Of a DNA stretch of 64,000 nucleotides, positions 39,290 to 50,983 are shown piece by piece. Source of the DNA: Jannaschia sp. W003 (GTDB taxonomy: Bacteria; Pseudomonadota; Alphaproteobacteria; Rhodobacterales; Rhodobacteraceae). A program made the position numbers and the translations under genes. How positions within the stretch are numbered: position 1 is the stretch's first letter; each line of letters starts with the position of its first letter. The stretch covers positions 2,977,501 to 3,041,500 of the forward strand of contig NZ_CP083539.1 in assembly GCF_025144335.1 (NCBI RefSeq), written 5' to 3'. The notes beneath the pieces are model-generated. The model made no database searches and was not told the origin of the DNA. It was given only the letters and a program-made list of their open reading frames with translations.

Positions 39290-39903
39290 TTCAGCCGGGC
39301 CTCCAGAGCTTCGACACCCGCCTTGGTCAGCACGAGGGTCTCGCGCTTGAGGATGTCGTAGACGTTCGCGCCCTGGCTGGGCAGCACGTCCAGGTTGTCG
39401 AGGTTGCGCGCCGCCTGGGCGAAGTTCTCGTCCACCTGCGCGCCGTCGATGATGAGCGCGCGCTTCCAGCCGAGGTCGCGGACCTGGCGGGCCAGCGCCG
39501 AGGTCTTGCCCTCGGCGGCCGTGTTCTCGATCACGACCAGCCGGCCCTCGCGGGCCTTGGCGGACAGCGCGTGCATCAGGCCCATGCGCCGCACCTTCTT
39601 GGGCAGCTCGTGCCCGTGGGAGCGGGGCGTGGGGCCCTTGTAGACGCCGCCCTTGCGGAAGATCGGCGCCTTGCGCGAGCCGTGGCGGGCGCCGCCCGAC
39701 CCCTTCTGGCGGACGATCTTCTTGGTCGAGTAGCTAACCTCGGAGCGCGTCTTGACCTTGTGGGTGCCGGCCTGCGCGTTGTTGCGCTGCCAGCGCACCA
39801 CGCGGTGCAGGATGTCGGTGCGGGGCTCGTGGCCGAACACCTCGTCCGCCAGCTCGATCGAGCCGGCGCTGGCGCCGTCCAGAGTGATGACGTCGAGTTT
39901 CAT
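39286..39903 (-). CDS. rplD: 50S ribosomal protein L4
   Basis: 205 aa. [47 protein letters not shown] is the L4 tunnel loop. In E. coli L4 represses the S10 operon by attenuation at its leader; since the operon is split here, such control could act directly only on rpsJ-rplW. ATGA overlap with rplC. Confidence 0.98.
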   Translation of the reverse strand: MKLDVITLDGASAGSIELADEVFGHEPRTDILHRVVRWQRNNAQAGTHKVKTRSEVSYSTKKIVRQKGSGGARHGSRKAPIFRKGGVYKGPTPRSHGHELPKKVRRMGLMHALSAKAREGRLVVIENTAAEGKTSALARQVRDLGWKRALIIDGAQVDENFAQAARNLDNLDVLPSQGANVYDILKRETLVLTKAGVEALEARLK

Positions 39904-40778
39904 GCGTCACCTTCCTTCTTCTCGGGGGTGGCGTCGGAGTTGTCGGTGTCCGCCTTCTCCTCGGCGATCTCCGCCTGGGCTTCCTTCAGCGCGGCCTCCT
40001 GCGCGGCGGCCTCCTCGGCCAGACGCGCCTCCTCGGCGGCCCGGGCCTCGGCCTCGGCGGCCGCGGCGGCCTCCTCGGCGGCCTTGGCGGCCTCGCGCTT
40101 CGCCGACATCAGGGCGGCGGGCACGATGGCGCTCTCGGGGAACGGCTTCTTCACGGCGTCCTTCACCGTGACCCAGCCGCCCTTGGAGCCGGGAACGGCG
40201 CCCTTGACCATGATGAGCCCGCGGTCGGTGTCCGTGCGGACCACCTGCAGGTTCTGCGTGGTCACCCGCGCGGCACCCATGTGGCCGGCCATCTTCTTGC
40301 CCTTGAACACCTTGCCGGGGTCCTGGCACTGGCCGGTGGAGCCGTGGGAGCGGTGGCTGATCGACACGCCGTGCGATGCGCGCAGGCCGCCGAAGTTCCA
40401 GCGCTTCATGGCGCCCTGGAAGCCCTTGCCGATCGAGGTGCCGGTGACGTCGACGTACTGGCCCTCGAAGTAGTGGTCGGCGATGATCTCCTCGCCCACC
40501 GGGATCATGGCATCCGCGTCGACGCGGAACTCCACGACCTTGCGCTTGGGCTCCACGCTGGCAGCCGAGAACACGCCGCGCATCGCCTTCGACGTGCGCT
40601 TGGCCTTCGCGGTGCCGGCGCCGAGCTGCACGGCGGTGTAGCCGTGCTTGTCGTCGCTGCGCTGGCCGACGACCTGGAGGGCGTCGAGTTGCAGGACGGT
40701 GACGGGGATCTGGCGCCCGTCTTCCTGGAAGAGGCGGGTCATGCCGACCTTCTTCGCGATCACTCCGGAACGAAGCAT
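39900..40778 (-). CDS. rplC: 50S ribosomal protein L3 with long charged C-terminal tail
   Basis: 292 aa against about 210 in E. coli. The core (1-223) has [17 protein letters not shown], and [23 protein letters not shown] with Gln150, the position PrmB methylates in E. coli. Residues 224-292 are a low-complexity Ala/Glu-rich stretch that should form one helix or coiled coil, ending in a disordered acidic tail. Such extensions occur in related alphaproteobacteria, but their role is not known to me. ATG 40778. Confidence 0.96.
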   Translation of the reverse strand: MLRSGVIAKKVGMTRLFQEDGRQIPVTVLQLDALQVVGQRSDDKHGYTAVQLGAGTAKAKRTSKAMRGVFSAASVEPKRKVVEFRVDADAMIPVGEEIIADHYFEGQYVDVTGTSIGKGFQGAMKRWNFGGLRASHGVSISHRSHGSTGQCQDPGKVFKGKKMAGHMGAARVTTQNLQVVRTDTDRGLIMVKGAVPGSKGGWVTVKDAVKKPFPESAIVPAALMSAKREAAKAAEEAAAAAEAEARAAEEARLAEEAAAQEAALKEAQAEIAEEKADTDNSDATPEKKEGDA

Positions 40779-40792
40779 GGTGCGACCTCCCC

Positions 40793-41101
<309 letters not shown>

Positions 41102-41206
41102 GGGTGTCGCCTGACAGGACGGCCGCGCGCCGATGGGGCGCCAGGGCCGTCGTTCGAGTCGAGAGGAGGGCGGCGGCTCATCCGGCGCCCTCGTCGGACC
41201 CTGACG

Positions 41207-41232
41207 GAAAACGGGGGCCGCTGGGCGGCCCC
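41207..41232 (-). terminator. Terminator of the UDG-like gene
   Basis: Minus strand: GGGGCCGC-CCA-GCGGCCCC then CGTTTTCC. An 8-bp stem with T-run 49 bp after the stop at 41281. It isolates rpsJ from the tuf side. Confidence 0.75.
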
Positions 41233-41280
41233 GTCCGTGGATGGGCGCCCTTAGACCGCGCGGACGGGGCGCGCAAGGGC

Positions 41281-41871
41281 TCAGCGCAGACTTCGCGCGG
41301 CCTCGGCCCAGATCGCGGGGATCGCCGCCCAGAGCGCGGGGCGCGCGGCCCGGACCTGTCCGCTCGGATGGGCGGACGTGGCGAGGTGCAGCCCCCGCCC
41401 CTCGAGCATCCCGCGTGCGCGCTCGGCCTGCCGCCCCACCATCACCGTGACCCGGAGCCGAGGCAGGAGGGCGAGCGTGGCGGGCAGCGCGGCCAGCCCG
41501 CGTGCGCGCTCCGCCGCGGTGAAGCGGATGGTGCCGTTCCAGAACGGGACCGTGTTCCAGATCGCCACGTCGGCGCGGGCGATCCCGGCCTCGCCGAGGA
41601 AGCGCCGGACGGCCGCGGCGGTGGGATCGGGGTTGTCCTGCGACACGAAGCCGGTGCGCGCGGCGCCGGGACCGGGCTTCTCCATCAGCAGGAGGAGGCG
41701 CGCGCCGGTGCCTCCGTCGAGCGGGTCGAAGTCGGGCACCGCATCGCCGGGCAGCCCCTCGCGCCGCAGCTTCTCCGCGTGCCGCGCCAGGGGGGCTGCA
41801 TGGGACAGGCCGAGAAGTGTGCGGCGGCGCTCGGCCTCGGCGGGATCGGCGAGGTTGGGGGGACTGGGCAT
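41281..41871 (-). CDS. Uracil-DNA glycosylase-like superfamily protein
   Basis: 196 aa. [50 protein letters not shown] and [14 protein letters not shown] with a late [10 protein letters not shown] match the UDG-like fold: a GxxPG-type first motif, NxVPxW and a final HPS motif. Enzymatic activity as a base-excision glycosylase is not certain; several such proteins are uncharacterised. It lies between tuf and rpsJ on the same strand with terminators on both sides, so it is its own unit. ATG 41871 is chosen because frames further up cross a terminator. Confidence 0.75.
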   Translation of the reverse strand: MPSPPNLADPAEAERRRTLLGLSHAAPLARHAEKLRREGLPGDAVPDFDPLDGGTGARLLLLMEKPGPGAARTGFVSQDNPDPTAAAVRRFLGEAGIARADVAIWNTVPFWNGTIRFTAAERARGLAALPATLALLPRLRVTVMVGRQAERARGMLEGRGLHLATSAHPSGQVRAARPALWAAIPAIWAEAARSLR

Positions 41872-41915
41872 TCCGGAGAGGTAGGGTGCGTCTGCTACGC
41901 GGTCACGAATGCTGA

Positions 41916-41943
41916 AAGGGCCGCCCCTTTCGGGACGGCCCTT
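41916..41943 (-). terminator. Hairpin between tuf and the UDG-like gene
   Basis: AAGGGCCG...CGGCCCTT with an inner CCC/GGG pairing, followed on the minus strand by TTTC. A second stop for tuf transcripts, behind the hairpin at 42027-42052. Confidence 0.5.
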
Positions 41944-42026
41944 CGTTGTGCCTGGCGGCGACCGGGTGGCTCTCGGGAGGGTGCTTGCGCACCCCCCTGC
42001 CGCCTCGCCCGCGTCCACCTCACGTG

Positions 42027-42052
42027 GCAAGGCCCCCGTGCGGGGGCCTTGC
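42027..42052 (-). terminator. Terminator after tuf
   Basis: GCAAGGCCCCC-4 nt-GGGGGCCTTGC, an 11-bp perfect stem 39 bp after the tuf stop. No T-run on either side. Confidence 0.6.
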
Positions 42053-42090
42053 ACTGCCGGGGTGGGCAGACTTCGCTTCGCGAAGTCGCC

Positions 42091-43266
<1,176 letters not shown>

Positions 43267-43357
43267 GCCGGGCCCCATTCTGCGATTGGGGCCCCGCAGG
43301 GCCCCGTGTTGAATATCGCGCGCCTCCTACCCACCGGGGGGAGCGAGCGCAAGACCG

Positions 43358-45709
43358 TCAGCCCGCCGGCTCGGCGGCCGCGGGCGGCGGCGCGAAGCGG
43401 TTGTCCCGCGGAAAGCCGCGCGGCGCCATGCGTCCCGCCTGCCCGCGCGTGCCTACCCAGTCCGAGAGGTCGGTCTGGTGGCGGGTGCGCCCCGCGGGGT
43501 CGAGCCACTTGAGCCCCTCCTCCAGCGCGATCACGGCCAAGTCCGACAGCCCGCCGTCGCGGAAGCGCTGCATCCGCACCCCCTTGCCGCGCGGCATCTC
43601 AGGCAGCTCGGCGAGCGGGAACAGCAGCATCTTGCGGTTCTCGCCGACGCAGGCGACGTGGTCGCCCCGCGCTTCCACGGGAACCATGGCCCGCACATCG
43701 CCGCGCAGGTTGAGCACCTGCTTGCCCGCGCGCTTCGAGGCGATCAACTCGTCCTCGGGCACCACGAAGCCGTCGCCGGCGGTGGAGGCGACCACGAGGC
43801 GCCGCCCCGGAACGTGGACGAACATCGCCACGATCTCGGCCTCCTGCGGCATGTCGGCCATCAGGCGCAGCGGCTCGCCCATGCCGCGCCCGCCGGGCAG
43901 GTTCGAGGCCGGTACCGTGTAGGCGCGCCCGTTCGAGGCCCAGACGACCAGCCGGTCCGTGGTCTCGGCGTGGAACGCGAGGTGGGGGCCGTCGCCGTCC
44001 TTGAACTTCAGCTCCCGGTCCAAGGCCTTGTGCCCCGTCAGCGCCCGCACCCAGCCCATGCGCGAGAGCACCACCGTGATCGGCTCGCGGTCGATCATGG
44101 CCTCGAGCGGCACCTCCTCGACGGCGGCGGCCTCCTCGATGGTGGTGCGGCGCGCGCCCAGCGGCGTGCCCTTGCCGAAGCGCTTGCGCACCTCGCGCAG
44201 CTCGGCCGAGATCGCCTTCCACTGGACGCCCTCGTTCTCCAGCAGGTCCTCCAGCCCGGCCCGCTCCTCCATCAGCGCGTCGCGCTCCTTCAGGAGGGCC
44301 AGCTCCTCCAGCCGGCGCAGGGCGCGCAGGCGCATGTCGAGGATCGCCTCGGCCTGCACCGCCGAGAGGTCGGGATCGCGCTCCGTGGGCAGCGGCGAGC
44401 GGTAGTCGGCCTCTGAGGTGGCGCGCGGGCGCGGCGCGCCCCAGTCCTCGTGCATCAGCGCAGCCTTGGGCGCGTCGTCGTAGCGGATGATGTCGATCAC
44501 CCGGTCGAGGTTCAGGTAGGCCACGATGAACCCCTCCAGCACCTCCAGCCGATGGTCGATCTTGGCCATGCGGTGGCGCGAGCGGCGCAGCAGCACCTCG
44601 CGGCGGTGATCGAGGAAGGCGCGCAGCACCTCGCGCAAGCTGCAGACCTTGGGCGTCACGCCGTCGATCAGCACGTTCATGTTCAGCGAGAACCGCGTCT
44701 CGAGGTCCGAGAGGCGGAACAGCGTCGCCATCAGCGTCTCGGGCACCACCGTGCGGGCGCGCGGCTCGAGCACGATGCGGATGTCGTCGGCGCTCTCGTC
44801 GCGCACGTCCGCCAGGATGGGCACCCGCTTGGTCTGGATCAGGTCGGCCAGCTTCTCGATCAGCTTGCCCTTGGCGACCTGGTAGGGGATCTCGGTGACC
44901 ACGATCTGCCACTGGCCCTTGCCCAGGTCCTCGACCTCCCAGCGGCAGCGCAGGCGGAAGGCGCCGCGCCCCGTCCGGTAGGATTCGAGGATCGAGGCGG
45001 GCGGCTCGACCATCACGCCCCCGGTGGGGAAGTCGGGGCCGGGGATCAGCCCCGCCAGCACCTCGTCCGAGACGTTCGGCGACTTGATCAGGCGCAGGCA
45101 GCCCTCGATCAGCTCGTCCATGTTGTGGGGCGGGATGTTGGTAGCCATGCCCACGGCGATGCCCGCCGCGCCGTTGGCCAGGAGGTTCGGGAAGGCCGCC
45201 GGCAGCACCACCGGCTCCTGCAGGGTGCCGTCGTAGTTGTCGCGCCAGTCCACGGCGTCCGCTTCCAGCCCCGCCAGCAGCGCCTCGGCGGCCGCGGTCA
45301 TGCGCGCCTCGGTGTAGCGCGAGGCGGCCGGGTTGTCGCCGTCGACGTTGCCGAAGTTGCCCTGCCCGTCCACCAGCGGGTAGCGCACCGCGAAGTCCTG
45401 GGCGAGGCGCGCCATGGCGTCGTAGATCGCGGCATCCCCGTGGGGATGGTAGTTGCCCATCACGTCGCCCGAGATCTTGGCCGACTTGCGGAAGCCCCCG
45501 GTGGACGAGAGCCGCAGCTCGCGCATCGCGAACAGGATGCGCCGGTGCACGGGCTTCAGCCCGTCGCGCGCGTCGGGCAGCGCGCGGTGCATGATCGTGG
45601 AAAGCGCGTAGGTCAGGTAGCGCTCGCCGATGGCCTGCGCCAGCGGCTCGGAGACGACGGCGTGCGGGCCGCCGGTGCCCTTCGGGCCGGTGTCTTTCGG
45701 ATTGGTCAT
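43358..45709 (-). CDS. parC: DNA topoisomerase IV subunit A
   Basis: 783-aa type IIA topoisomerase subunit that unlinks daughter chromosomes. The N-terminus [31 protein letters not shown] and the catalytic [10 protein letters not shown] (Tyr132) are clear. The quinolone-resistance region reads [12 protein letters not shown]: Ala93 is at the E. coli Ser80 position and Asp97 at Glu84. The C-terminal beta-pinwheel is short, as in ParC rather than GyrA. The last 40 residues are a Pro/Ala/Arg-rich tail. Confidence 0.96.
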   Translation of the reverse strand: MTNPKDTGPKGTGGPHAVVSEPLAQAIGERYLTYALSTIMHRALPDARDGLKPVHRRILFAMRELRLSSTGGFRKSAKISGDVMGNYHPHGDAAIYDAMARLAQDFAVRYPLVDGQGNFGNVDGDNPAASRYTEARMTAAAEALLAGLEADAVDWRDNYDGTLQEPVVLPAAFPNLLANGAAGIAVGMATNIPPHNMDELIEGCLRLIKSPNVSDEVLAGLIPGPDFPTGGVMVEPPASILESYRTGRGAFRLRCRWEVEDLGKGQWQIVVTEIPYQVAKGKLIEKLADLIQTKRVPILADVRDESADDIRIVLEPRARTVVPETLMATLFRLSDLETRFSLNMNVLIDGVTPKVCSLREVLRAFLDHRREVLLRRSRHRMAKIDHRLEVLEGFIVAYLNLDRVIDIIRYDDAPKAALMHEDWGAPRPRATSEADYRSPLPTERDPDLSAVQAEAILDMRLRALRRLEELALLKERDALMEERAGLEDLLENEGVQWKAISAELREVRKRFGKGTPLGARRTTIEEAAAVEEVPLEAMIDREPITVVLSRMGWVRALTGHKALDRELKFKDGDGPHLAFHAETTDRLVVWASNGRAYTVPASNLPGGRGMGEPLRLMADMPQEAEIVAMFVHVPGRRLVVASTAGDGFVVPEDELIASKRAGKQVLNLRGDVRAMVPVEARGDHVACVGENRKMLLFPLAELPEMPRGKGVRMQRFRDGGLSDLAVIALEEGLKWLDPAGRTRHQTDLSDWVGTRGQAGRMAPRGFPRDNRFAPPPAAAEPAG

Positions 45710-45858
45710 CGCGCGGACTTAGAGGGGGGAAGCGTTTGCAGCAAGAACGTGGAAGAAAGAGCGTATAGTAGGCGGACGATTGTTTTCGCGGGGAACCAAC
45801 TGCCGGGTTGCCCGCGTTGGTAGAGCAGCACAGCCAAGCTGCATTCTGGGGACGAGAC

Positions 45859-46398
45859 ATGTTTCGATTGACCTTCACGCTCGCCGCGGCGCTTTACGCC
45901 GGATTCGTGATCTGGGGCGACCCCGATCAGCTCGCGGAGGAGCGTGCGCCCGCCCCCGTGATCCTCGCCGAGAACGCGGCCCCGGACGGCCCCGTCGTGC
46001 TGGAGACCAACGCGTCGAGCCGTGCGCAGGTCACGCGCGACGCCGCCGCGGCGCCCGCCGCCGCCCTGATCGCCGCCGCCGCGCCCGCCCCGGCCGACAC
46101 CTTCTCGCAGCCCGCACTGATCGGCGAGCCCAAGCGCGTGTCGCTGGTCGAGCCGGCCGCGACCCCGGTCGCCGTGACGACCGCGTCGGTGGACGGCGTC
46201 GAGGGCCTGATGAAGGTCTCGGGCAGCCGCGTGAACCTGCGCTTGGGCCCCTCCACGGGCAACGGCGTGGTCGACAGCCTCGTGCGCGGCACGCTGGTCG
46301 AGCAGATCGGCGATCCGGTGAACGGCTGGGTCGAGCTGCGCGACGTGGCGACGGGCGCCACCGGCTACATGGCCGCTCGCTTCCTCGAGCCGGCGTAA
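45859..46398 (+). CDS. SH3-domain protein with N-terminal membrane anchor or signal
   Basis: 179 aa. A hydrophobic stretch (3-19) acts as signal or membrane anchor. It is followed by a long Ala/Pro-rich low-complexity region (about 30-110) and a C-terminal bacterial SH3 domain (118-177, MKVSGSRVNLRLGPSTGNGVVDSLVRG). Such proteins are periplasmic and may bind cell-wall material. The upstream gap has a TATAGT box at 45764-45769 and a tRNA-like fragment (45811-45856) that is not a tRNA. Confidence 0.8.
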   Translation: MFRLTFTLAAALYAGFVIWGDPDQLAEERAPAPVILAENAAPDGPVVLETNASSRAQVTRDAAAAPAAALIAAAAPAPADTFSQPALIGEPKRVSLVEPAATPVAVTTASVDGVEGLMKVSGSRVNLRLGPSTGNGVVDSLVRGTLVEQIGDPVNGWVELRDVATGATGYMAARFLEPA

Positions 46399-46471
46399 GC
46401 CGCCGCGAACCGATCACGACACGACATGACGGGGGCGCCTGCGGGCGCCCTTCGCGTGCGCGGAGACCCCC

Positions 46472-47290
46472 ATGCGGACCATCCTCATCACCGGCTGCTC
46501 CTCGGGCATCGGCCACCACGCCGCGCACGCCATGAAGGCCCGCGGCTGGCGCGTGTTCGCCGCTTGCCGCCGCGAGGCCGACTGCGAACGCCTGCGCGCC
46601 GAGGGGCTGGAGAGCCCGCGCATCGACTACGAGGCGCCTGACACCATCGAGACCGGATTGGCGGAGGTGCTGGCGGCGACCGGGGGCCGGCTGGATGCGC
46701 TGTTCAACAACGGCGCCTACGCGATCCCGGGCCTCGTGGAGGATCTGCCCACCGACGCCCTGCGCGCGATCTTCGAGGCCAACTTCTTCGGCTGGCACGA
46801 CCTCGCCCGCCGCGTGATCCCGGTGATGCGGGCGCAGGGCCACGGGCGGATCGTGCAGAACTCCTCCGTGCTCGGCTTCGCCGCCATGCCGTGGCGCGGC
46901 GCCTACAACGCGACCAAGTTCGCGCTCGAGGGCCTGACCGACACGCTGCGCCTCGAGATGCGCGGCACCGGCATCCACGTGGTGCTGATCGAACCGGGCC
47001 CCATCACCTCGCGCTTCCGCGCGAACGCGCGTCTCCAGTTCGAGCGCTGGATCGACTGGGAGGCCTCGGCGCGGCGCGAGGACTACCGCGCCCAGATCCG
47101 GCGCTTCGAGCAGACCGGCACGGATCGCTTCGAGCTGGGGCCGGAGGCGGTGACCGCAAAGCTGGTCCACGCGGTTGAGGCCGCCCGCCCGCGCCCCAGA
47201 TACTACGTCACGGTGCCCACCCATCTCGGCGGCGCACTCCGACGCATCCTTCCGACCCGCGCCCTCGACGCGGTGTTCGCCCGAAACTGA
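46472..47290 (+). CDS. Short-chain dehydrogenase/reductase family protein
   Basis: 272 aa Rossmann oxidoreductase. Cofactor motif TGCSSGIGHH, NNGAY, catalytic Ser in NSSVLG and YNATK (Tyr-Lys). The C-terminal part (WEASARREDYRAQIRRFEQ...) is the extended tail of classical SDRs. The substrate is unknown. First of three closely spaced genes (8 bp and 1 bp gaps) with the HIG1 and PduO genes. Confidence 0.88.
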   Translation: MRTILITGCSSGIGHHAAHAMKARGWRVFAACRREADCERLRAEGLESPRIDYEAPDTIETGLAEVLAATGGRLDALFNNGAYAIPGLVEDLPTDALRAIFEANFFGWHDLARRVIPVMRAQGHGRIVQNSSVLGFAAMPWRGAYNATKFALEGLTDTLRLEMRGTGIHVVLIEPGPITSRFRANARLQFERWIDWEASARREDYRAQIRRFEQTGTDRFELGPEAVTAKLVHAVEAARPRPRYYVTVPTHLGGALRRILPTRALDAVFARN

Positions 47291-47298
47291 GGACATCC

Positions 47299-47508
47299 AT
47301 GGCCGACGATCCCCTTTTCCTCGTGGTGGCGGGCGCCTGCCTCGTCGTGCTGCTGATCCTGCTGACCGGCATCGGCGGCTTCGCCAAGGGCGGCGACTTC
47401 AACCGAAAGTACGCCAACAAGCTGATGCGCTGGCGCGTGATCGCGCAGTTCGTGGCCGTGCTCCTGCTGCTCGGCTTCGTGTGGCTGCGCGCCGGGTCGG
47501 GCTCCTGA
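47299..47508 (+). CDS. HIG1-type twin transmembrane protein
   Basis: 69 aa with two hydrophobic segments (5-28, 46-64) separated by GGFAKGGDFNRKYANKLMRWRV, which fits the HIG1_N/twin-TM family. Related proteins associate with respiratory complexes in mitochondria and alphaproteobacteria. Between the SDR and PduO genes. Confidence 0.8.
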   Translation: MADDPLFLVVAGACLVVLLILLTGIGGFAKGGDFNRKYANKLMRWRVIAQFVAVLLLLGFVWLRAGSGS

Positions 47509-47509
47509 C

Positions 47510-48082
47510 ATGGTCGTCCTGAGCAAGATCTACACCCGCACCGGCGACGGCGGCACCACGGCGCTCGGCGACGGCTCCCGCGTCTCCAAGACCGCGCTGC
47601 GCGTGGAGACGTATGGGACCGCCGATGAGACCAACGCCGCCGTGGGCATGGCCCGCCTCCACGCCGAGGGCGACATGGACGCGGCCCTCGCCCGCATCCA
47701 GAACGACCTCTTCGACCTCGGCGCCGACATGTGTCGCCCCGCCCCCTCGCAGGACGGCGCCGCCGAGTACGCGCCCCTGCGCATGACCGCCGAGCAGGTC
47801 GACCGGCTCGAGCGCGAGATCGACGCGATGAACGACGCGCTCGAGCCGCTGCGCTCCTTCGTGCTGCCGGGCGGCTCGGCGCTGGCCGCGCACCTGCACC
47901 TGTGCCGTACCGTCTCGCGCCGCGCCGAGCGCCTCGCCGTTGCGCTGGCGGCCGAGGAGGAGGTCACCGAGGCCGCCGTGCGCTACCTCAACCGCCTTTC
48001 GGACTGGTTCTTCGTCGCCTCGCGCATCGCCAACGACGACGGCCGCGCCGACGTGTTGTGGGTTCCGGGGGCGAACCGCTGA
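47510..48082 (+). CDS. Cob(I)alamin adenosyltransferase, PduO type
   Basis: 190-aa enzyme that makes adenosylcobalamin from cob(I)alamin and ATP. KIYTRTGDGGTTALGDGSRV is the ATP-binding N-terminus; the second block RAERLAVALAAEEEV... follows. Adenosylcobalamin is needed by the mutases of the ethylmalonyl-CoA pathway, which this organism appears to use (mcd present). Third gene of the SDR-HIG1-PduO cluster. Confidence 0.92.
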   Translation: MVVLSKIYTRTGDGGTTALGDGSRVSKTALRVETYGTADETNAAVGMARLHAEGDMDAALARIQNDLFDLGADMCRPAPSQDGAAEYAPLRMTAEQVDRLEREIDAMNDALEPLRSFVLPGGSALAAHLHLCRTVSRRAERLAVALAAEEEVTEAAVRYLNRLSDWFFVASRIANDDGRADVLWVPGANR

Positions 48083-48284
48083 GGCGGGCGGCGGCGGGGC
48101 CGCCACGGCGCGGCGACGCGACCCGGCACGGGAAACGACGCGCCCCATTCTAGTCGAATTGATCTCGAACCCGACACGGAAGCTCCGCCGCGCGGGCCCG
48201 CGCGCGCCGAACCGCCGCCATGCGGCATCGCCACTCTCCGACCGAACGCGGGCGCCCACGGCGCCTTCCATCGGAGACGTCGCC

Positions 48285-49103
48285 ATGCCCGACCAACCCC
48301 TCGCCCCCGTGGCCATGTTCTGGACGAACGCGCCGCTCTCGTTCGTCGAGCGCCTGTGCATCCAGTCCTTCCTCGACGTCGGCCACCCCCTGACGATGTA
48401 CAGCTACGAGCCCGTGGACGGCCTGCCGGACGGCGTGGAGGCGCGCGACGCGCGCGAGATCATGGCCTGCCCCGACGAGATCCCGACCCACGAGCGGACC
48501 GACAGCCCGGCCCTGTTCTCGGACGTCTTCCGCTACCGCCTGCTGCGCCGGCGCCCGGGGGTGATCTGGTCCGACACCGACGCCTACTGCCTGCGCCCGT
48601 TCCGGCCCGTGGACGGCTACCTGTTCTCCTGGGACGATGCCGAGCGCAAGACGGTGGCCAGCGGCGTGCTGGCGATGCCCGCGGACAGCCCTGCCCTGCG
48701 CGAGCTGAACGCCTGGGCCGCGGACCCCGAGGCGGTGCTGCCCTGGCTGCCGCCGCGCATCCTCGCCCAGGCCCTTCGCCGGAAGCGCGACGGCGACCCC
48801 ATGACCGCCTCCGAGATGCCGTGGGGGGCGCTGGGGCCGCAGGCGCTGACCTGGGAGCTCCGCCAGTCGAAGGAGATCCGCTACGCCCTGCCCTCCGAGG
48901 TGCTCTACCCAGTGCACTACAGCGAGCGCGGCCGCTACTTCCGCCGCGCCCGCCTGACCTGGCAGGCCTGCACGCCCGCTACCCAGTCGATCCACTTCTA
49001 CGGGCGCCGGGTGCGCGACCGGCTGGCGACCTACCACGACGGCGTGCCGCCGAAGGGCACCATCCTCGATCGCCTCGCGTCGCGTCACGGCATCGCTGCC
49101 TAA
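48285..49103 (+). CDS. Putative DxD-type glycosyltransferase
   Basis: 272 aa with no signal peptide. AMFWTNAPLSFVERLCIQSFLDVGHPLTMYSYE, then ALFSDVFRYRLL and WSDTDAYCLRPF resemble the GT32/Och1-type fold, with SDTD as the DxD metal motif. The C-terminal half is less typical. The neighbours give no hint of the sugar or acceptor. A 202-bp gap upstream holds no gene I can support. The start is ATG 48285 with GGAGA upstream. Confidence 0.65.
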   Translation: MPDQPLAPVAMFWTNAPLSFVERLCIQSFLDVGHPLTMYSYEPVDGLPDGVEARDAREIMACPDEIPTHERTDSPALFSDVFRYRLLRRRPGVIWSDTDAYCLRPFRPVDGYLFSWDDAERKTVASGVLAMPADSPALRELNAWAADPEAVLPWLPPRILAQALRRKRDGDPMTASEMPWGALGPQALTWELRQSKEIRYALPSEVLYPVHYSERGRYFRRARLTWQACTPATQSIHFYGRRVRDRLATYHDGVPPKGTILDRLASRHGIAA

Positions 49104-49228
49104 GCCTCCCAGCCGCGTGACGCGCACGTAAGGACATTGCGTCATCGCCCGCCCCTGCGTCGTTTTTCGCCTGTCGCGCCTCGGGTGCCTCCGGTATCCG
49201 TCGCGCGACAGACGGAGGAGACTGCGAC

Positions 49229-49987
49229 ATGAAGGTGCTGGTACCCGTGAAGCGGGTGATCGACTACAACGTGAAGGTCCGCGTGAAGGCGGACGGATCG
49301 GGCGTGGACCTCGCCAACGTGAAGATGTCCATGAACCCCTTCGACGAGATCGCCGTCGAGGAGGCCATTCGCCTGAAGGAGAAGGGCGCCGCCGAGGAGG
49401 TGATCGCCGTCTCGATCGGCGTGAAGCAGAACCAGGAGACGCTGCGGACCGCCCTCGCGATGGGCGCCGACCGTGCGATCCTCGTGATCGCCTCCGAGGA
49501 CGTGCACCAGGACATCGAGCCCCTCGCGGTGGCCAAGATCCTCAAGGCCGTGATCGACGAGGAGCAGCCGGGGCTCGTGCTGGCCGGCAAGCAGGCCATC
49601 GACAACGACATGAACGCGACTGGCCAGATGCTCTCCGCCCTCCTGGGCTGGAGCCAGGCCACCTTCGCCTCGAAGCTGGAGATCGAGGGCGACCACGCCT
49701 CGGTGACCCGCGAGGTGGACGGCGGCCTGCAGACCATCAAGGTGAAGATGCCCGCCATCGTCACTGTGGACCTGCGCCTCAACGAGCCGCGCTACGCCTC
49801 CCTGCCCAACATCATGAAGGCCAAGAAGAAGCCCCTCGATGAGAAGACGGCGGCCGACTACGGCGTCGACGTCGCGCCGCGGCTGGAGATCGTGAAGACC
49901 TCGGAGCCCGAGACGCGCAAGGCCGGCGAGATGGTGGCCTCGGTCGACGAGTTGGTGGCGAAACTCAAGGAAGCGGGGGCGGTCTGA
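49229..49987 (+). CDS. etfB: Electron transfer flavoprotein subunit beta
   Basis: 252 aa. [46 protein letters not shown] and [24 protein letters not shown] are EtfB signatures. It carries AMP and takes electrons from acyl-CoA dehydrogenases such as the Mcd encoded at 62 kb. GGAGGAG precedes the ATG; its stop and the etfA start share one base. Confidence 0.97.
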   Translation: MKVLVPVKRVIDYNVKVRVKADGSGVDLANVKMSMNPFDEIAVEEAIRLKEKGAAEEVIAVSIGVKQNQETLRTALAMGADRAILVIASEDVHQDIEPLAVAKILKAVIDEEQPGLVLAGKQAIDNDMNATGQMLSALLGWSQATFASKLEIEGDHASVTREVDGGLQTIKVKMPAIVTVDLRLNEPRYASLPNIMKAKKKPLDEKTAADYGVDVAPRLEIVKTSEPETRKAGEMVASVDELVAKLKEAGAV

Positions 49988-50913
49988 TGGCGGTTCTTCT
50001 GATCGCGGAAGTCACGAACGGCGAGCTGCAGGCGGACGCGACCGCCAAGGCGCTGACCGCTGCCAAGCAGCTCGGCGACGTCACGGTGCTCTGCGCCGGC
50101 GCCTCGGCGCAGGCCGCCGGCGAGGCTGCCGCAAAGCTCGACGGCGTCTCGAAGGTGCTGGTCGCCGAGGACGCCTCGCTGGGCCACCGCCTGGCCGAGC
50201 CGACGGCCGCGCTGATCGCCTCGCTGGCGGGCGACTACGGCCACATCCTCGCGCCCTCCACCACGGACGCCAAGAACGTGATGCCCCGCGTCGCGGCCCT
50301 CCTGGACGTGATGGTGATGTCGGACGTCACCGCGATCGTCGACGCCGACACCTTCGAGCGCCCGATCTACGCGGGCAACGCGATCCAGACCGTGAAGTCG
50401 GCGGACGCGGTGAAGGTGATGACGATCCGCACCTCGACCTTCGACGCGGCCGGCGAAGGCGGCTCGGTTCCGGTCGAGACCGTCTCCGCGGCCGAGAACC
50501 CCGCGCTGTCGGAATGGGTCGAGGACAAGGTCGCCGAGAGCGACCGCCCCGAGCTGACCTCGGCGGGCATCGTCGTCTCCGGGGGCCGCGGCATCGGCTC
50601 CGAGGAGGACTTCGCGATGATCGAGAAGCTGGCCGACAAGCTGGGCGCCGCCGTGGGCGCGTCGCGCGCCGCGGTGGACTCGGGCTATGCGCCGAACGAC
50701 TGGCAGGTGGGACAGACCGGCAAGGTGGTCGCTCCCGACCTCTACATCGCGGTCGGCATCTCGGGCGCGATCCAGCACCTCGCGGGCATGAAGGACTCGA
50801 AGGTCATCGTGGCCATCAACAAGGACGAGGAGGCGCCGATCTTCCAGGTGGCCGACTACGGCCTCGTGGCCGACCTCTTCACCGCCGTGCCGGAGCTGAC
50901 CGAGAAGCTCTGA
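49987..50913 (+). CDS. etfA: Electron transfer flavoprotein subunit alpha
   Basis: 308 aa. C-terminal FAD-binding block [30 protein letters not shown] and GLVADLF is diagnostic. The N-terminal half ([23 protein letters not shown]) matches EtfA. It forms the flavin-carrying heterodimer with EtfB and passes electrons to Etf-ubiquinone oxidoreductase. Confidence 0.97.
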   Translation: MAVLLIAEVTNGELQADATAKALTAAKQLGDVTVLCAGASAQAAGEAAAKLDGVSKVLVAEDASLGHRLAEPTAALIASLAGDYGHILAPSTTDAKNVMPRVAALLDVMVMSDVTAIVDADTFERPIYAGNAIQTVKSADAVKVMTIRTSTFDAAGEGGSVPVETVSAAENPALSEWVEDKVAESDRPELTSAGIVVSGGRGIGSEEDFAMIEKLADKLGAAVGASRAAVDSGYAPNDWQVGQTGKVVAPDLYIAVGISGAIQHLAGMKDSKVIVAINKDEEAPIFQVADYGLVADLFTAVPELTEKL

Positions 50914-50930
50914 CCGGCCCGTCCGGAACG

Positions 50931-50970
50931 GCGAAGGGCCCGCGTCCCCATGGGGAGGCGGGCCCTTCGC
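50931..50970. terminator. Bidirectional terminator after etfA
   Basis: GCGAAGGGCCCGC-14 nt-GCGGGCCCTTCGC, a 13-bp perfect stem with an inner CCCC/GGGG pairing, between convergent etfA and the gene ending at 50984. Confidence 0.8.
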
Positions 50971-50983
50971 ACGTTTGAGGGGG

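Noticed and set aside
45811..45856. tRNA-like stretch (GTTGGTAGAGCAGCAC...AAGCTGC)
   Set aside because: It resembles a tRNA D-arm and anticodon stem, but the loop has eight bases and there is no acceptor stem, T-arm or CCA end. At best a remnant; probably chance.
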